From DATBGZ01 sp036557785 (GTDB lineage Bacteria; Actinomycetota; Actinomycetes; Mycobacteriales; Micromonosporaceae): a stretch of 5,227 nt of DNA. The stretch is from contig DATBGZ010000002.1 in the NCBI GenBank assembly GCA_036557785.1, positions 1-5,227 of the forward strand, read 5' to 3'. The notes under the pieces are model-generated. The model had not been told where the DNA came from, ran no database searches, and worked only from the letters and a program-made list of their open reading frames with translations. Made by a program: the position numbers and the translations under genes. Numbering within the stretch: the first letter of the stretch is position 1; each line of letters starts with the position of its first letter. Positions 1-5,227 of the stretch are shown in pieces.

Positions 1-247
1 GCTTGGCCGCCTGCCGCGTGACGGTGGCGACGATCTCCGGGTGCGAGTGACCCAGGATCGCGCTCATCTGGCCGGAGGTGAAGTCGAGGATCTGGCGGCC
101 GTCCTCGGTGAACAGGAAGCTCCCGGCGGCATGGTCGATGATCTCGCGGGTGAACGCGCCGGCGCCGGCGTAGCGGATCAGGTGCCGGTCGGCGTCGGCC
201 CAGAAGGCGTCGTCGGTGGAAAGCGGGGCGGAGGTCGGAACGGCCAT
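1..247 (-). CDS. Class III PLP-dependent aminotransferase, 2,2-dialkylglycine decarboxylase-like (3' end outside window)
   Basis: Only the first 82 codons are visible; the reading frame is open to the left edge, so the PLP lysine and most of the fold lie outside. The visible part matches the start of 2,2-dialkylglycine decarboxylase (DgdA) as I remember it: an FW pair at residues 15-16, an HLIRY segment at 22-26, then ILDFTSGQMSAILGHSHPEI at 53-72. Family knowledge: these fold-type I enzymes couple decarboxylation and/or transamination of an amino acid to an oxo-acid acceptor. The glutamine of SGQMS (Q60 here) corresponds to DgdA Gln52, an active-site residue that GABA aminotransferases replace with isoleucine. 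The ATG at 247 gives an N-terminus of the right length, but its GGAG (250-253) sits only 2 bases upstream, which is poor. An in-frame ATG at 290-292 would add 15 Arg/Gly-rich residues and is less likely. It is divergent from the amine oxidase gene. Class III aminotransferase is secure; the exact substrate is inference. Confidence 0.85.
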   Translation of the reverse strand, partial: MAVPTSAPLSTDDAFWADADRHLIRYAGAGAFTREIIDHAAGSFLFTEDGRQILDFTSGQMSAILGHSHPEIVATVTRQAAK

Positions 248-285
248 GGCTCCGACGCTACGTCCGGCCGGGCGGCCCGTCCATC

Positions 286-314
286 TCACCATTCTGGCCG
301 TCCCGCGATATCGT
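286..314 (+). promoter_or_regulatory. Candidate promoter for a leaderless amine oxidase transcript
   Basis: TATCGT at 309-314 fits the relaxed actinobacterial -10 pattern TAnnnT. A weak -35 candidate, TCACCA (286-291), lies 17 bp upstream and matches TTGACA at only three of six positions. A start about 7 bases after the -10 would fall at or next to the ATG at 323, giving a leaderless mRNA. That would explain the lack of a ribosome binding site. Leaderless genes are common in actinobacteria; this assignment is inference from pattern only. Confidence 0.3.
291..311 (+). promoter_or_regulatory. Shared regulatory motif, copy 1 (divergent spacer)
   Basis: The plus strand reads ATTC-T-GGC-CG-TCC-C-GCGATAT. 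Allowing a one-base gap, 17 of 20 aligned bases are identical to 3842-3861, in the spacer upstream of the permease. The motif lies 44 bp upstream of the aminotransferase start and just upstream of the oxidase start, overlapping the candidate -10. It may be an operator for the neighbouring PucR-family regulator; this is inference, as no consensus for that subgroup is known to me. Confidence 0.4.
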
Positions 315-322
315 CGCATAGC

Positions 323-2203
323 ATGGCGCAGCACCCGTTGGAGCCGCTGTCGGCAGACGAGTTCCGGCAGACCGCCTCTATCTTGCGTAGTGAAGGACTC
401 GTCCGGGACACGTACAGGTTCGCGTCCATCGAGCTCAAGGAGCCGCCGAAGGGCGAGGTCAAGGCGTGGCGTCCGGGGGATGCGGTGCGCCGGACCTCGT
501 TCGCGGTCGTGTTCAACCGCGAGGACAACAAGACCTACGAGGCCACCGTCGACCTGACCGGCCACGCGGTCGTGTCCTTCGAGCACATCCCCGATGTCAC
601 GCCGAACTTCACCCTCGACGAATTCCACGATGTCGACGTCGCGATGCGCCAGCACCCCGACGTGATCGCCAAACTGGCGGCCCGCGGGTTCACCGACCTG
701 AGCCTGATCCTGGTCGACGTCTGGACCTACGGCCAGGCGGTCATGCCGGAGCAGCACCGGCACCGGCGGCTCGGCTGGTGCGACCTGTGGGCCCGGGAGA
801 CGCCGGACGGGAACCCGTTCGCGCACCCGATCTCCGGCCTGAAGCTCGTGGTCGACATGAATACGCTCGAACTGCTCGAGATCGAGGATCACCACGACTA
901 CGGGCACCCGGCGACCGACGGCGAGTACATCCCCTCGGTACGAGGCACCCAGGTGCGCACTGACCTCAAGCCGTTGCGCATCACCCAGCCCGAAGGCGCT
1001 TCGTTCACCGTCGAGGGCGCCGAGCTCACGTGGCAGAACTGGACGATGCGGCTCGGCTTCAACTATCGCGAAGGCCCGGTCATCTACCAGGTGACGTTCG
1101 ACGACCATGGCACCGTCCGTGATATCGCCTACCGGCTGTCCTTCGCCGAGATGATCGTTCCGTACCGTGACCCGACCTTCGACCACTACCGGCGCACCGC
1201 CTACGACATCGGCGAATGGGGGCTCGGCGTCATGACCCGGTCCCTCGAACTCGGCTGCGACTGCCTGGGCGAGGTCGCGTACCTTGACGCGACGCTGTGC
1301 GACACCCAGGGTGACCCGTACGACATCCCGCACGCGATCTGCCTCCACGAGGAGGACAACGCCGTCCTCTGGAAGCACGTCGATGCCCATACCGGCGCCG
1401 AGGTCCGCCGGCAGCGGCGCATGGTCGTGTCGTCCCACGCGACCGTGGCCAACTACGAATACCTCATCTACTGGCGGTTCTACCAGGACGGCAATATCGA
1501 GTGCGAGGTGCGGGCCACCGGTCTCATGGTCGCGACCCCGTATCCCGAAGGCGAGCCGCCGCCGTACGGGACGGTGGTGGACACGAACACCTACGCGCCG
1601 TACCACCAGCACTTCCTGATCGCGCGGCTTGACCTCGACATCGACGGCGACACCAACACGGTGATGGAGACCGACTCGGCCGCCCCGCCGGTGTCGGAGG
1701 ACAACCCCTACGGCCTGGCCCTCGTGACCCGCTCGACCCCGGTCCGCTCGGAGGCCGAGTCGGCGCGCGACTACAACTGGTCCACCCAGCGCGGCTGGAG
1801 CGTCGTCAACCCCGGCAAGGTCAACAAGTACGGAACGAACGTCGGCTACAAGCTGGTCCCCGGCGGGTGCTTCCCCGCGATGATGGATCCGTCGGCGCCG
1901 CAGTACCTGCGCGCGCCCGTGATCGGGCACAACCTCTGGGTCACCAGGTACAGCGAGGATGAGCGCTGGCCCGCCGGGGCCTACCCGACCCAGTCCACCG
2001 TCGACACCGGCATCAGCGAGTGGATCAAGGACGACGCATCGCTCGAGAACACCGACGTGGTCCTCTGGTATGTGTTCGGCATCCACCACATCACTCGCAT
2101 GGAGGAGTGGCCGGTCATGCCGGTCGACGTGGTGTCGTTCTGGCTCAAGCCCTCGGGCTTCTTCAACCAGAACCCCTCCCTGGACGCGGCGCCCCCGGGA
2201 TGA
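323..2203 (+). CDS. Copper-containing primary-amine oxidase (TynA / A. globiformis phenethylamine oxidase type)
   Basis: A 626-residue copper amine oxidase, which oxidises R-CH2-NH2 with O2 and water to aldehyde, NH3 and H2O2 using copper and topaquinone (TPQ). All key residues are present: catalytic base Asp295 in AYDIGEW; TPQ precursor Tyr378 in NYEY; copper ligands His428 and His430 in YHQHF and His589 in FGIHH; and the two cysteines of the conserved disulfide (in GCDCLGE and AICLHEED). By homology to A. globiformis, the small N2 and N3 domains occupy roughly residues 5-200 and the beta-sandwich catalytic domain roughly 220-620; the extra N-terminal domain of E. coli TynA is absent. There is no signal peptide, so a cytoplasmic enzyme fed by an importer is likely. 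The frame is open back to position 41, but that part is antisense to the aminotransferase and unlike the family, so ATG 323 is chosen; it has no ribosome binding site. Family and activity are very secure; the preferred amine (phenethylamine, tyramine, putrescine or other) is not determined. Confidence 0.96.
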   Translation: MAQHPLEPLSADEFRQTASILRSEGLVRDTYRFASIELKEPPKGEVKAWRPGDAVRRTSFAVVFNREDNKTYEATVDLTGHAVVSFEHIPDVTPNFTLDEFHDVDVAMRQHPDVIAKLAARGFTDLSLILVDVWTYGQAVMPEQHRHRRLGWCDLWARETPDGNPFAHPISGLKLVVDMNTLELLEIEDHHDYGHPATDGEYIPSVRGTQVRTDLKPLRITQPEGASFTVEGAELTWQNWTMRLGFNYREGPVIYQVTFDDHGTVRDIAYRLSFAEMIVPYRDPTFDHYRRTAYDIGEWGLGVMTRSLELGCDCLGEVAYLDATLCDTQGDPYDIPHAICLHEEDNAVLWKHVDAHTGAEVRRQRRMVVSSHATVANYEYLIYWRFYQDGNIECEVRATGLMVATPYPEGEPPPYGTVVDTNTYAPYHQHFLIARLDLDIDGDTNTVMETDSAAPPVSEDNPYGLALVTRSTPVRSEAESARDYNWSTQRGWSVVNPGKVNKYGTNVGYKLVPGGCFPAMMDPSAPQYLRAPVIGHNLWVTRYSEDERWPAGAYPTQSTVDTGISEWIKDDASLENTDVVLWYVFGIHHITRMEEWPVMPVDVVSFWLKPSGFFNQNPSLDAAPPG

Positions 2204-2205
2204 CG

Positions 2206-2238
2206 CTGCACCGGGACCGCGTGACGGTCCCGGTGCAG
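2206..2238 (+). terminator. Strong hairpin terminator after the amine oxidase gene
   Basis: Two bases after the oxidase stop lies a perfect 14-bp inverted repeat: left arm 2206-2219 (CTGCACCGGGACCG), loop CGTGA, right arm 2225-2238. It is followed by GGTTCCTTT, only a weak T-tract, as is common in high-GC actinobacteria. Being symmetrical and between convergent genes, it could also stop transcripts of the permease arriving from the right. Confidence 0.85.
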
Positions 2239-2257
2239 GGTTCCTTTGATGAGTTGC

Positions 2258-2274
2258 CGGGCCGGAGCGGCCCG
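2258..2274 (-). terminator. Second small hairpin, downstream of the permease gene
   Basis: A 7-bp GC-only stem, CGGGCCG (2258-2264) with CGGCCCG (2268-2274) and a GAG loop, begins 6 bases beyond the permease stop on the minus strand. No T-tract follows in that direction. It may help terminate or protect the permease mRNA, backed by the stronger hairpin at 2206-2238. GC-rich short stems arise easily by chance in this genome. Confidence 0.4.
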
Positions 2275-2280
2275 TCCGGG

Positions 2281-3732
2281 TTACACGCCGGCCAGCACCC
2301 GCTCGGCGATGCGCGATTCGGCCGGGATGGCTTCTTCCAGCACCCGCTCGGCGATGCGCGGTTCGGCCACGAGGGCGCGCTCCGGTTCCGCCGCCTTCTC
2401 GTCCATGCCCAGGTCGGCCAGGCGCTTGCCGGTGACCTTGGTGAGCACCACGGCGTAGACCACGCCGATGCTGACCCAGACCAGGCCGGAGATGAGCGCG
2501 TCAGCGTGCAGGAAGCTCCACAGCAGGCCGGTCATCCCCATGCCGATCACGGGCAGGGCGATGTTGGTGGCGACCTGCTTGACCGTGCGGAACTGGCGGC
2601 GCCGCACGGCGAACCAGGCGAGCACCGAGAGGTTCACCGCGGTGAACGCGACGAGGGCCCCGAAGTTGATCATGGACGAGACGAGCTCCAGGCTCGGCGC
2701 GACGGCCAGCAGCGAGACCGCACCGACGGCGATCGTGGCGTACACCGGCGTGTGCCGGCGCGGGGAGACGTACCCCCACAGGCGCATCGGGCGCAGGACA
2801 CCGTTGCGGCCCATGACGTGCAGCAGCCGGGACACGCTGGCGTGCGAGGCCAGCGCCGAGGCGACGGTGGCGGCGAAGGCGGCGGCCATGAACAGCACCT
2901 GGAAGAACTTGCCGCCGACCTTGAGCGCCATCTCGGGCAGCGTGTCGTCGGTCATGTGGAAGCCGGAGACGTCCGGGAAGACCGCCTGCGCCACGTGACC
3001 GGCGGCCAGGAAGATGCCACCGCCGATGAGCAGGCAGATGATGATCGCCTTCGCGACGTCAGTGGTCTTGCGCGCCTCCTCGGCGTACATCGTGATGGCG
3101 TCGAAGCCGATGAAGGAGAAGCAGACCACGGTCGCGCCCGTGAGTACCGCGGAGAACCCGATGCCGGAGTGGATGAACGGGGCGGCCGTGAACAGGGTGC
3201 CGGAGCCCATGCCGCGGGACAGCTGGATGACCGCCAGCGCGATGAACACCGCGATCATGACGACCGCGAACACGACCAGGGTGAAGTTGACTTTCGCGGT
3301 CGAGTTCAGGCTCCACACGTTGAGCCCGGTGATGAAGGCGACGAACGCCACGACCCAGATCCACCCCGGCACGGACGGGAACAGGGACTCCATGTACAGG
3401 CGGATGATCACCGCGTTGACCAGCGGGAGCAGCAGGTAGTCGAGCAGTGCCGCCCAGCCGACGACGAAGCCCACCTTCGGGTGGATGGCCTCGCGGGCGT
3501 AGGTGAACGACGAGCCCGCCGTGGGGAAGAGCTTGGCCATCCGGCCGTAGCTGATCGCCGTGAAGATCATCACGACGAGCGCCACCAGGTAGGCCAGCGG
3601 CACCACCCCGTGGGTCTCTTTCGTGACGATGCCGAACGTGTCAAAAAGAACGGTGGGCGTCATGTAGCCTAGACCGAGGCCAACAATCGCCCACAGGCCG
3701 AGGGACCGCTTGAGTCCACCGCTTTGGGACAT
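2281..3732 (-). CDS. APC-family amine/amino acid permease, PuuP-like putrescine importer
   Basis: A 483-residue integral membrane protein with about 12 hydrophobic segments (first near residues 11-35, last near 412-431), the APC-superfamily layout for proton-coupled uptake. It matches E. coli PuuP (about 461 residues, from memory) throughout: LTP/FDTFGIV-type motif near 24-36; FVVGWAALLDYLLLP at 89-103, whose Tyr99 aligns with PuuP Tyr110; VCFSFIGFDAIT at 203-214; ALASHASVSRLL at 293-304; INFGALVAFTAVNLSV at 355-370. The ATG at 3732 is supported by AAGGAA 8 bases upstream. After the last helix is a charged cytoplasmic tail (about 432-483) ending in two copies of AE(P/S)RIAERVL. The gene converges on the amine oxidase and lies downstream of the regulator in the same direction, 189 bp away, so it probably has its own regulated promoter. 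PuuP-type amine import is the best call; the true substrate could be another amine or an amino acid. Confidence 0.92.
   Translation of the reverse strand: MSQSGGLKRSLGLWAIVGLGLGYMTPTVLFDTFGIVTKETHGVVPLAYLVALVVMIFTAISYGRMAKLFPTAGSSFTYAREAIHPKVGFVVGWAALLDYLLLPLVNAVIIRLYMESLFPSVPGWIWVVAFVAFITGLNVWSLNSTAKVNFTLVVFAVVMIAVFIALAVIQLSRGMGSGTLFTAAPFIHSGIGFSAVLTGATVVCFSFIGFDAITMYAEEARKTTDVAKAIIICLLIGGGIFLAAGHVAQAVFPDVSGFHMTDDTLPEMALKVGGKFFQVLFMAAAFAATVASALASHASVSRLLHVMGRNGVLRPMRLWGYVSPRRHTPVYATIAVGAVSLLAVAPSLELVSSMINFGALVAFTAVNLSVLAWFAVRRRQFRTVKQVATNIALPVIGMGMTGLLWSFLHADALISGLVWVSIGVVYAVVLTKVTGKRLADLGMDEKAAEPERALVAEPRIAERVLEEAIPAESRIAERVLAGV
2292..2368 (-). repeat. Tandem 45-bp-period repeat at the permease C-terminus
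   Basis: A 32-bp unit at 2292-2323 recurs at 2337-2368 with one difference (A2316 versus G2361), at a 45-bp (15-codon) period. It encodes AEPRIAERVL (residues 456-465) and AESRIAERVL (471-480). The near identity points to a recent in-frame duplication of the cytoplasmic tail, or slippage. A weaker resemblance (AEPERAL, about 448-454) hints at a third, decayed unit. Confidence 0.9.
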
Positions 3733-3740
3733 TGGGGGAG

Positions 3741-3746
3741 TTCCTT
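3741..3746 (-). promoter_or_regulatory. Ribosome binding site of the permease gene
   Basis: The minus strand reads AAGGAA followed by 8 bases and then the ATG at 3732. This is a good Shine-Dalgarno at normal spacing, fixing the permease start. It contrasts with the two divergent genes at the left, which lack well-placed sites. Confidence 0.85.
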
Positions 3747-3839
3747 CCGGGAGCCAGGGGTGACCAGCACGCGGCGACGGACCGCTTCCTAGCTGGGCTA
3801 CCGCTGTGGCGTTTTCGCCGCGTTGGTGAGACCAGGGTA

Positions 3840-3881
3840 AAATTCGGCGCTCCGGCGATATATGGACGGATTGTCGAATTT
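3840..3881. repeat. Inverted repeat AAATTCG-N28-CGAATTT in the permease control region
   Basis: Perfect 7-bp arms at 3840-3846 and 3875-3881 are separated by 28 bp, putting their centres 35 bp apart. The arms are AT-rich in a GC-rich genome, so chance occurrence is less likely than for GC arms. A further CGAATT occurs at 3925-3930 in the end of the regulator gene. The wide spacing suits two half-sites of a dimeric or tetrameric regulator, or DNA looping, more than an RNA hairpin. Binding by the adjacent PucR-family protein is inference. Confidence 0.5.
3842..3861 (+). promoter_or_regulatory. Shared regulatory motif, copy 2 (permease spacer)
   Basis: The plus strand reads ATTC-GGC-GC-TCC-G-GCGATAT, the counterpart of 291-311 with one base fewer after ATTC. 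It lies 110-129 bp upstream of the permease start and overlaps the left arm of the inverted repeat. Both copies have the same orientation relative to the minus-strand genes they precede (aminotransferase and permease). It is a candidate operator. Confidence 0.4.
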
Positions 3882-3921
3882 CCCGATCCGCGCCTGGACG
3901 AACTGTCGATCCTGTCAGGAG

Positions 3922-5227
3922 CTACGAATTCCTCAGGCCGTTCGGCCGACTCATTAGTCCCAGTAGCAGCATGACGCGGTTCTCAGCCACATCGAGAGAC
4001 AGTCCCGTGAGCTCTTCTACCCGGGAGATGCGGGCGCGCAGCGTGTGCCGGTGCACGCCCAGCGCGCGGGCGGCCGCCTCCCACGACCCGTTGTGGTGCA
4101 AGAAGGCCTCCAGCGACGCCACCAGGTCCGTCTCTCGCGGGGCCGAGTCGCGCACCAGCGCGTCCAGGGCCGGCCGGGCCAGGGTCCAGACACGCGACCG
4201 GACTGCCTCGTCCGCGAGCACCGCGCTGAGCGTCAGGTCGTCGAACCAGCCGACCCGGCGTTGCTCGCGTCGCGCGGCGGCCGCGGCCAGCTCGGCCGGC
4301 GCTACTCCTCGCGCGGCCGTGGTCTGCGGAATCGATCCGCTGACGCCGATAGCGATCTTGCCGACGCCGTGGAGCGCGTGGTCCAGCACGTCGATCAGGT
4401 CGGCGGCGTCGCGGGTCATCATCAGCACGGCGATCCCGCTCTCGACCATGCAGACCACGTGCGGACGCGACGCGCGCTCGAGCGTGTCCGACACGATGCC
4501 GAGCAGCCGCCTGTGCCCACGAGGCGCCGTGACCACCGCGAGCACCACCGGACTGCCGGCCTCGAAGCCGAAGTGGCGCAGGTGACGAACGAGCGTCGCG
4601 GCGTCCTGGGCCGGGTCGAGCAGCAGGTCCAGGAGAGTCCCGCCGAGCGAGTGGTAAGCCGCGATGAGCTCCGCTGGCCAGTCCAGCTGCAGGGTGATCA
4701 GGCTGACCGCCTGGTTGAGCAGCAGGCGGTCGGTCGGTGACAGGGGCGTGGCGCGCTGGAGGGCCAGCCAGCCGACGACGGCGGCCCGGCCCCGCAGGGT
4801 CTGAATCTCGAGCATGCCGTGCTCGGTCGTCACCCCGACGATTCCCCGCCGGGCATCGGGCACGAACTCATCCCACCGGTTAGTCACCAGTTCCAGCAGC
4901 CCGCCCTGCCTGACCGACGACGCCATCACGGCCGCGTACTCGTCCAGGGCGACGGCCTCGCACCGCAGTTCCTTGCTGAGTTCGCTGACGACGCCGGCCA
5001 GGCCGGCCCGGATCGCCGAGCGGGAGATACGGCGCTGGTAGGTGAGCGCCTGCTGCAGCGATGCGACCTCCTGCTGCGCGATCCTGCGCGCAACCGCCTG
5101 CGTGATCGCGATGAAGGGCGTGGGCAGCGGCACTTCCAGCAGCGGGAACTTCCGCTCCGAGCAGGCAGCGACGATCGGGGCGGGGATCGCGGCGTATCGC
5201 ACGCCAACGCCGAAGCCGAGGCCCGCG
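3922..5227 (-). CDS. PucR-family transcriptional regulator (5' end outside window)
   Basis: The frame is open to the right edge (434 residues visible, ending at TAG 3922-3924), so the true start is outside. The first visible residues, AGLGFGV followed by IPAPIVAACSERKFPLLEVP and PFIAITQAV, match the end of the N-terminal PucR ligand-sensing domain (Pfam PF07905), so starting at GTG 5202 would cut through a domain; perhaps 80 residues are missing. A middle region (about 55-310, counting from that GTG) corresponds to the linker and CdaR/GGDEF-like part. The C-terminus has the PucR helix-turn-helix: SLEAFLHHNGSWEAAARALG at 363-382, then VHRHTLRARISRVEELTGLS at 383-402. Family members usually activate nearby catabolic genes (purines, amino acids, amines) in response to a metabolite. 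It lies directly upstream of the permease and near the amine oxidase, so an amine-responsive regulator of this locus is likely. Its own promoter is not visible. Family is secure; inducer and sense of regulation are unknown. Confidence 0.93.
   Translation of the reverse strand, partial: AGLGFGVGVRYAAIPAPIVAACSERKFPLLEVPLPTPFIAITQAVARRIAQQEVASLQQALTYQRRISRSAIRAGLAGVVSELSKELRCEAVALDEYAAVMASSVRQGGLLELVTNRWDEFVPDARRGIVGVTTEHGMLEIQTLRGRAAVVGWLALQRATPLSPTDRLLLNQAVSLITLQLDWPAELIAAYHSLGGTLLDLLLDPAQDAATLVRHLRHFGFEAGSPVVLAVVTAPRGHRRLLGIVSDTLERASRPHVVCMVESGIAVLMMTRDAADLIDVLDHALHGVGKIAIGVSGSIPQTTAARGVAPAELAAAAARREQRRVGWFDDLTLSAVLADEAVRSRVWTLARPALDALVRDSAPRETDLVASLEAFLHHNGSWEAAARALGVHRHTLRARISRVEELTGLSLDVAENRVMLLLGLMSRPNGLRNS

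Larger units (their letters stand above)
248..322. promoter_or_regulatory. Divergent promoter/operator region between aminotransferase and amine oxidase genes
   Basis: These 75 bases separate two divergent start codons, so they should hold both promoters. Visible structure: a GC-rich stretch with a short inverted repeat GGCCG-GG-CGGCC (266-277); CCGTCC repeated at 277-282 and 298-303, exactly 21 bp apart (about two helical turns); and an 8-bp perfect palindrome CGATATCG (306-313). No Shine-Dalgarno sequence precedes the oxidase start at 323. The segment 291-311 closely resembles one in the spacer upstream of the permease (3842-3861). That divergent promoters lie here is inferred from layout; no strong -35/-10 pair is obvious. 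Confidence 0.6.
3733..3921 (-). promoter_or_regulatory. Regulatory spacer upstream of the permease gene
   Basis: This 189-bp non-coding stretch lies between the regulator stop and the permease start, both read leftwards. Its middle (about 3836-3885) is clearly more AT-rich than its surroundings. It holds an inverted repeat (3840-3881), a second copy of the motif seen upstream of the oxidase (3842-3861), an odd palindrome TCCTG-T-CAGGA (3910-3920) next to the regulator stop, a small hairpin GGCG-TTTT-CGCC (3808-3819) likely to be in the permease leader, and the ribosome binding site AAGGAA (3741-3746). TACCCT on the minus strand (3839-3834) fits a loose -10 but lacks a matching -35. I see no convincing terminator for the regulator. 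An open frame at 3732-3974 on the plus strand has no coding character. Confidence 0.6.

Noticed and set aside
266..277. GGCCG-GG-CGGCC inverted repeat as a terminator or operator
   Set aside because: A two-base loop and pure GC composition make it likely to be a compositional coincidence; kept only as part of the spacer description.
41..322. Upstream extension of the amine oxidase frame (94 more residues)
   Set aside because: It overlaps the aminotransferase gene antisense, has no similarity to amine oxidases, and starts at a GTG; the family N-terminus fits the ATG at 323.
2020..3672. 550-residue plus-strand open frame opposite the permease
   Set aside because: It is a GC-bias shadow: low-complexity His/Asp/Gly/Arg/Glu-rich translation, overlapping the end of the oxidase gene and antisense to a clear membrane protein.
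3732..3974. 80-residue plus-strand frame across the spacer between permease and regulator
   Set aside because: It overlaps the permease start codon and the regulator end, has no ribosome binding site or recognisable motif, and the region looks regulatory.
3971..4740. Plus-strand frames opposite the PucR-family regulator (3971-4585 and 4045-4740)
   Set aside because: Their Arg/Ser/Ala-rich translations match no family and are antisense to a gene with clear domains.
3922..5202. Taking GTG 5202 as the regulator start
   Set aside because: The codons upstream remain open and encode AGLGFGV, typical of the PucR N-terminal domain, so the start lies beyond the window.

Overview
The window is high-GC DNA with compact genes and strong third-position GC bias, which produces long spurious antisense frames. 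Together with a copper amine oxidase resembling the Arthrobacter globiformis enzyme and a PucR-type regulator, this suggests an Actinomycetota genome. Genus cannot be told from the sequence alone. I see no mobile element, CRISPR array, tRNA or rRNA.

Layout. Positions 1-247 (minus) hold the N-terminal 82 codons of a class III PLP-dependent aminotransferase closely resembling 2,2-dialkylglycine decarboxylase; the rest lies off the left edge. A 75-bp divergent spacer (248-322) separates it from a complete copper-containing primary-amine oxidase at 323-2203 (plus), which keeps every catalytic residue I could check. A perfect 14-bp hairpin directly follows its stop. Converging on it is a 483-residue APC-family permease (3732-2281, minus) that strongly resembles the E. 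coli putrescine importer PuuP. A 189-bp regulatory spacer (3733-3921) follows. The window closes with a PucR-family regulator (minus, 3922 to beyond 5227) whose N-terminus is cut off by the right edge.

How the genes fit together (inference from families and context). The permease would import a primary amine (putrescine-like or aromatic). The oxidase has no signal peptide and so is probably cytoplasmic; it would convert the amine to an aldehyde, ammonia and hydrogen peroxide. The aminotransferase/decarboxylase would act on a related amino compound. The PucR regulator probably controls the set. An aldehyde dehydrogenase and a peroxide-detoxifying enzyme would complete the pathway but are not in the window.

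The main item not explained by routine annotation is a roughly 20-bp motif found in both regulatory spacers (291-311 and 3842-3861). It could be the operator that makes these genes one regulon. The second copy overlaps one arm of an inverted repeat, AAATTCG-N28-CGAATTT. The window looks like a fairly ordinary amine-catabolism locus with an interesting candidate regulatory code, not a wholly new system.
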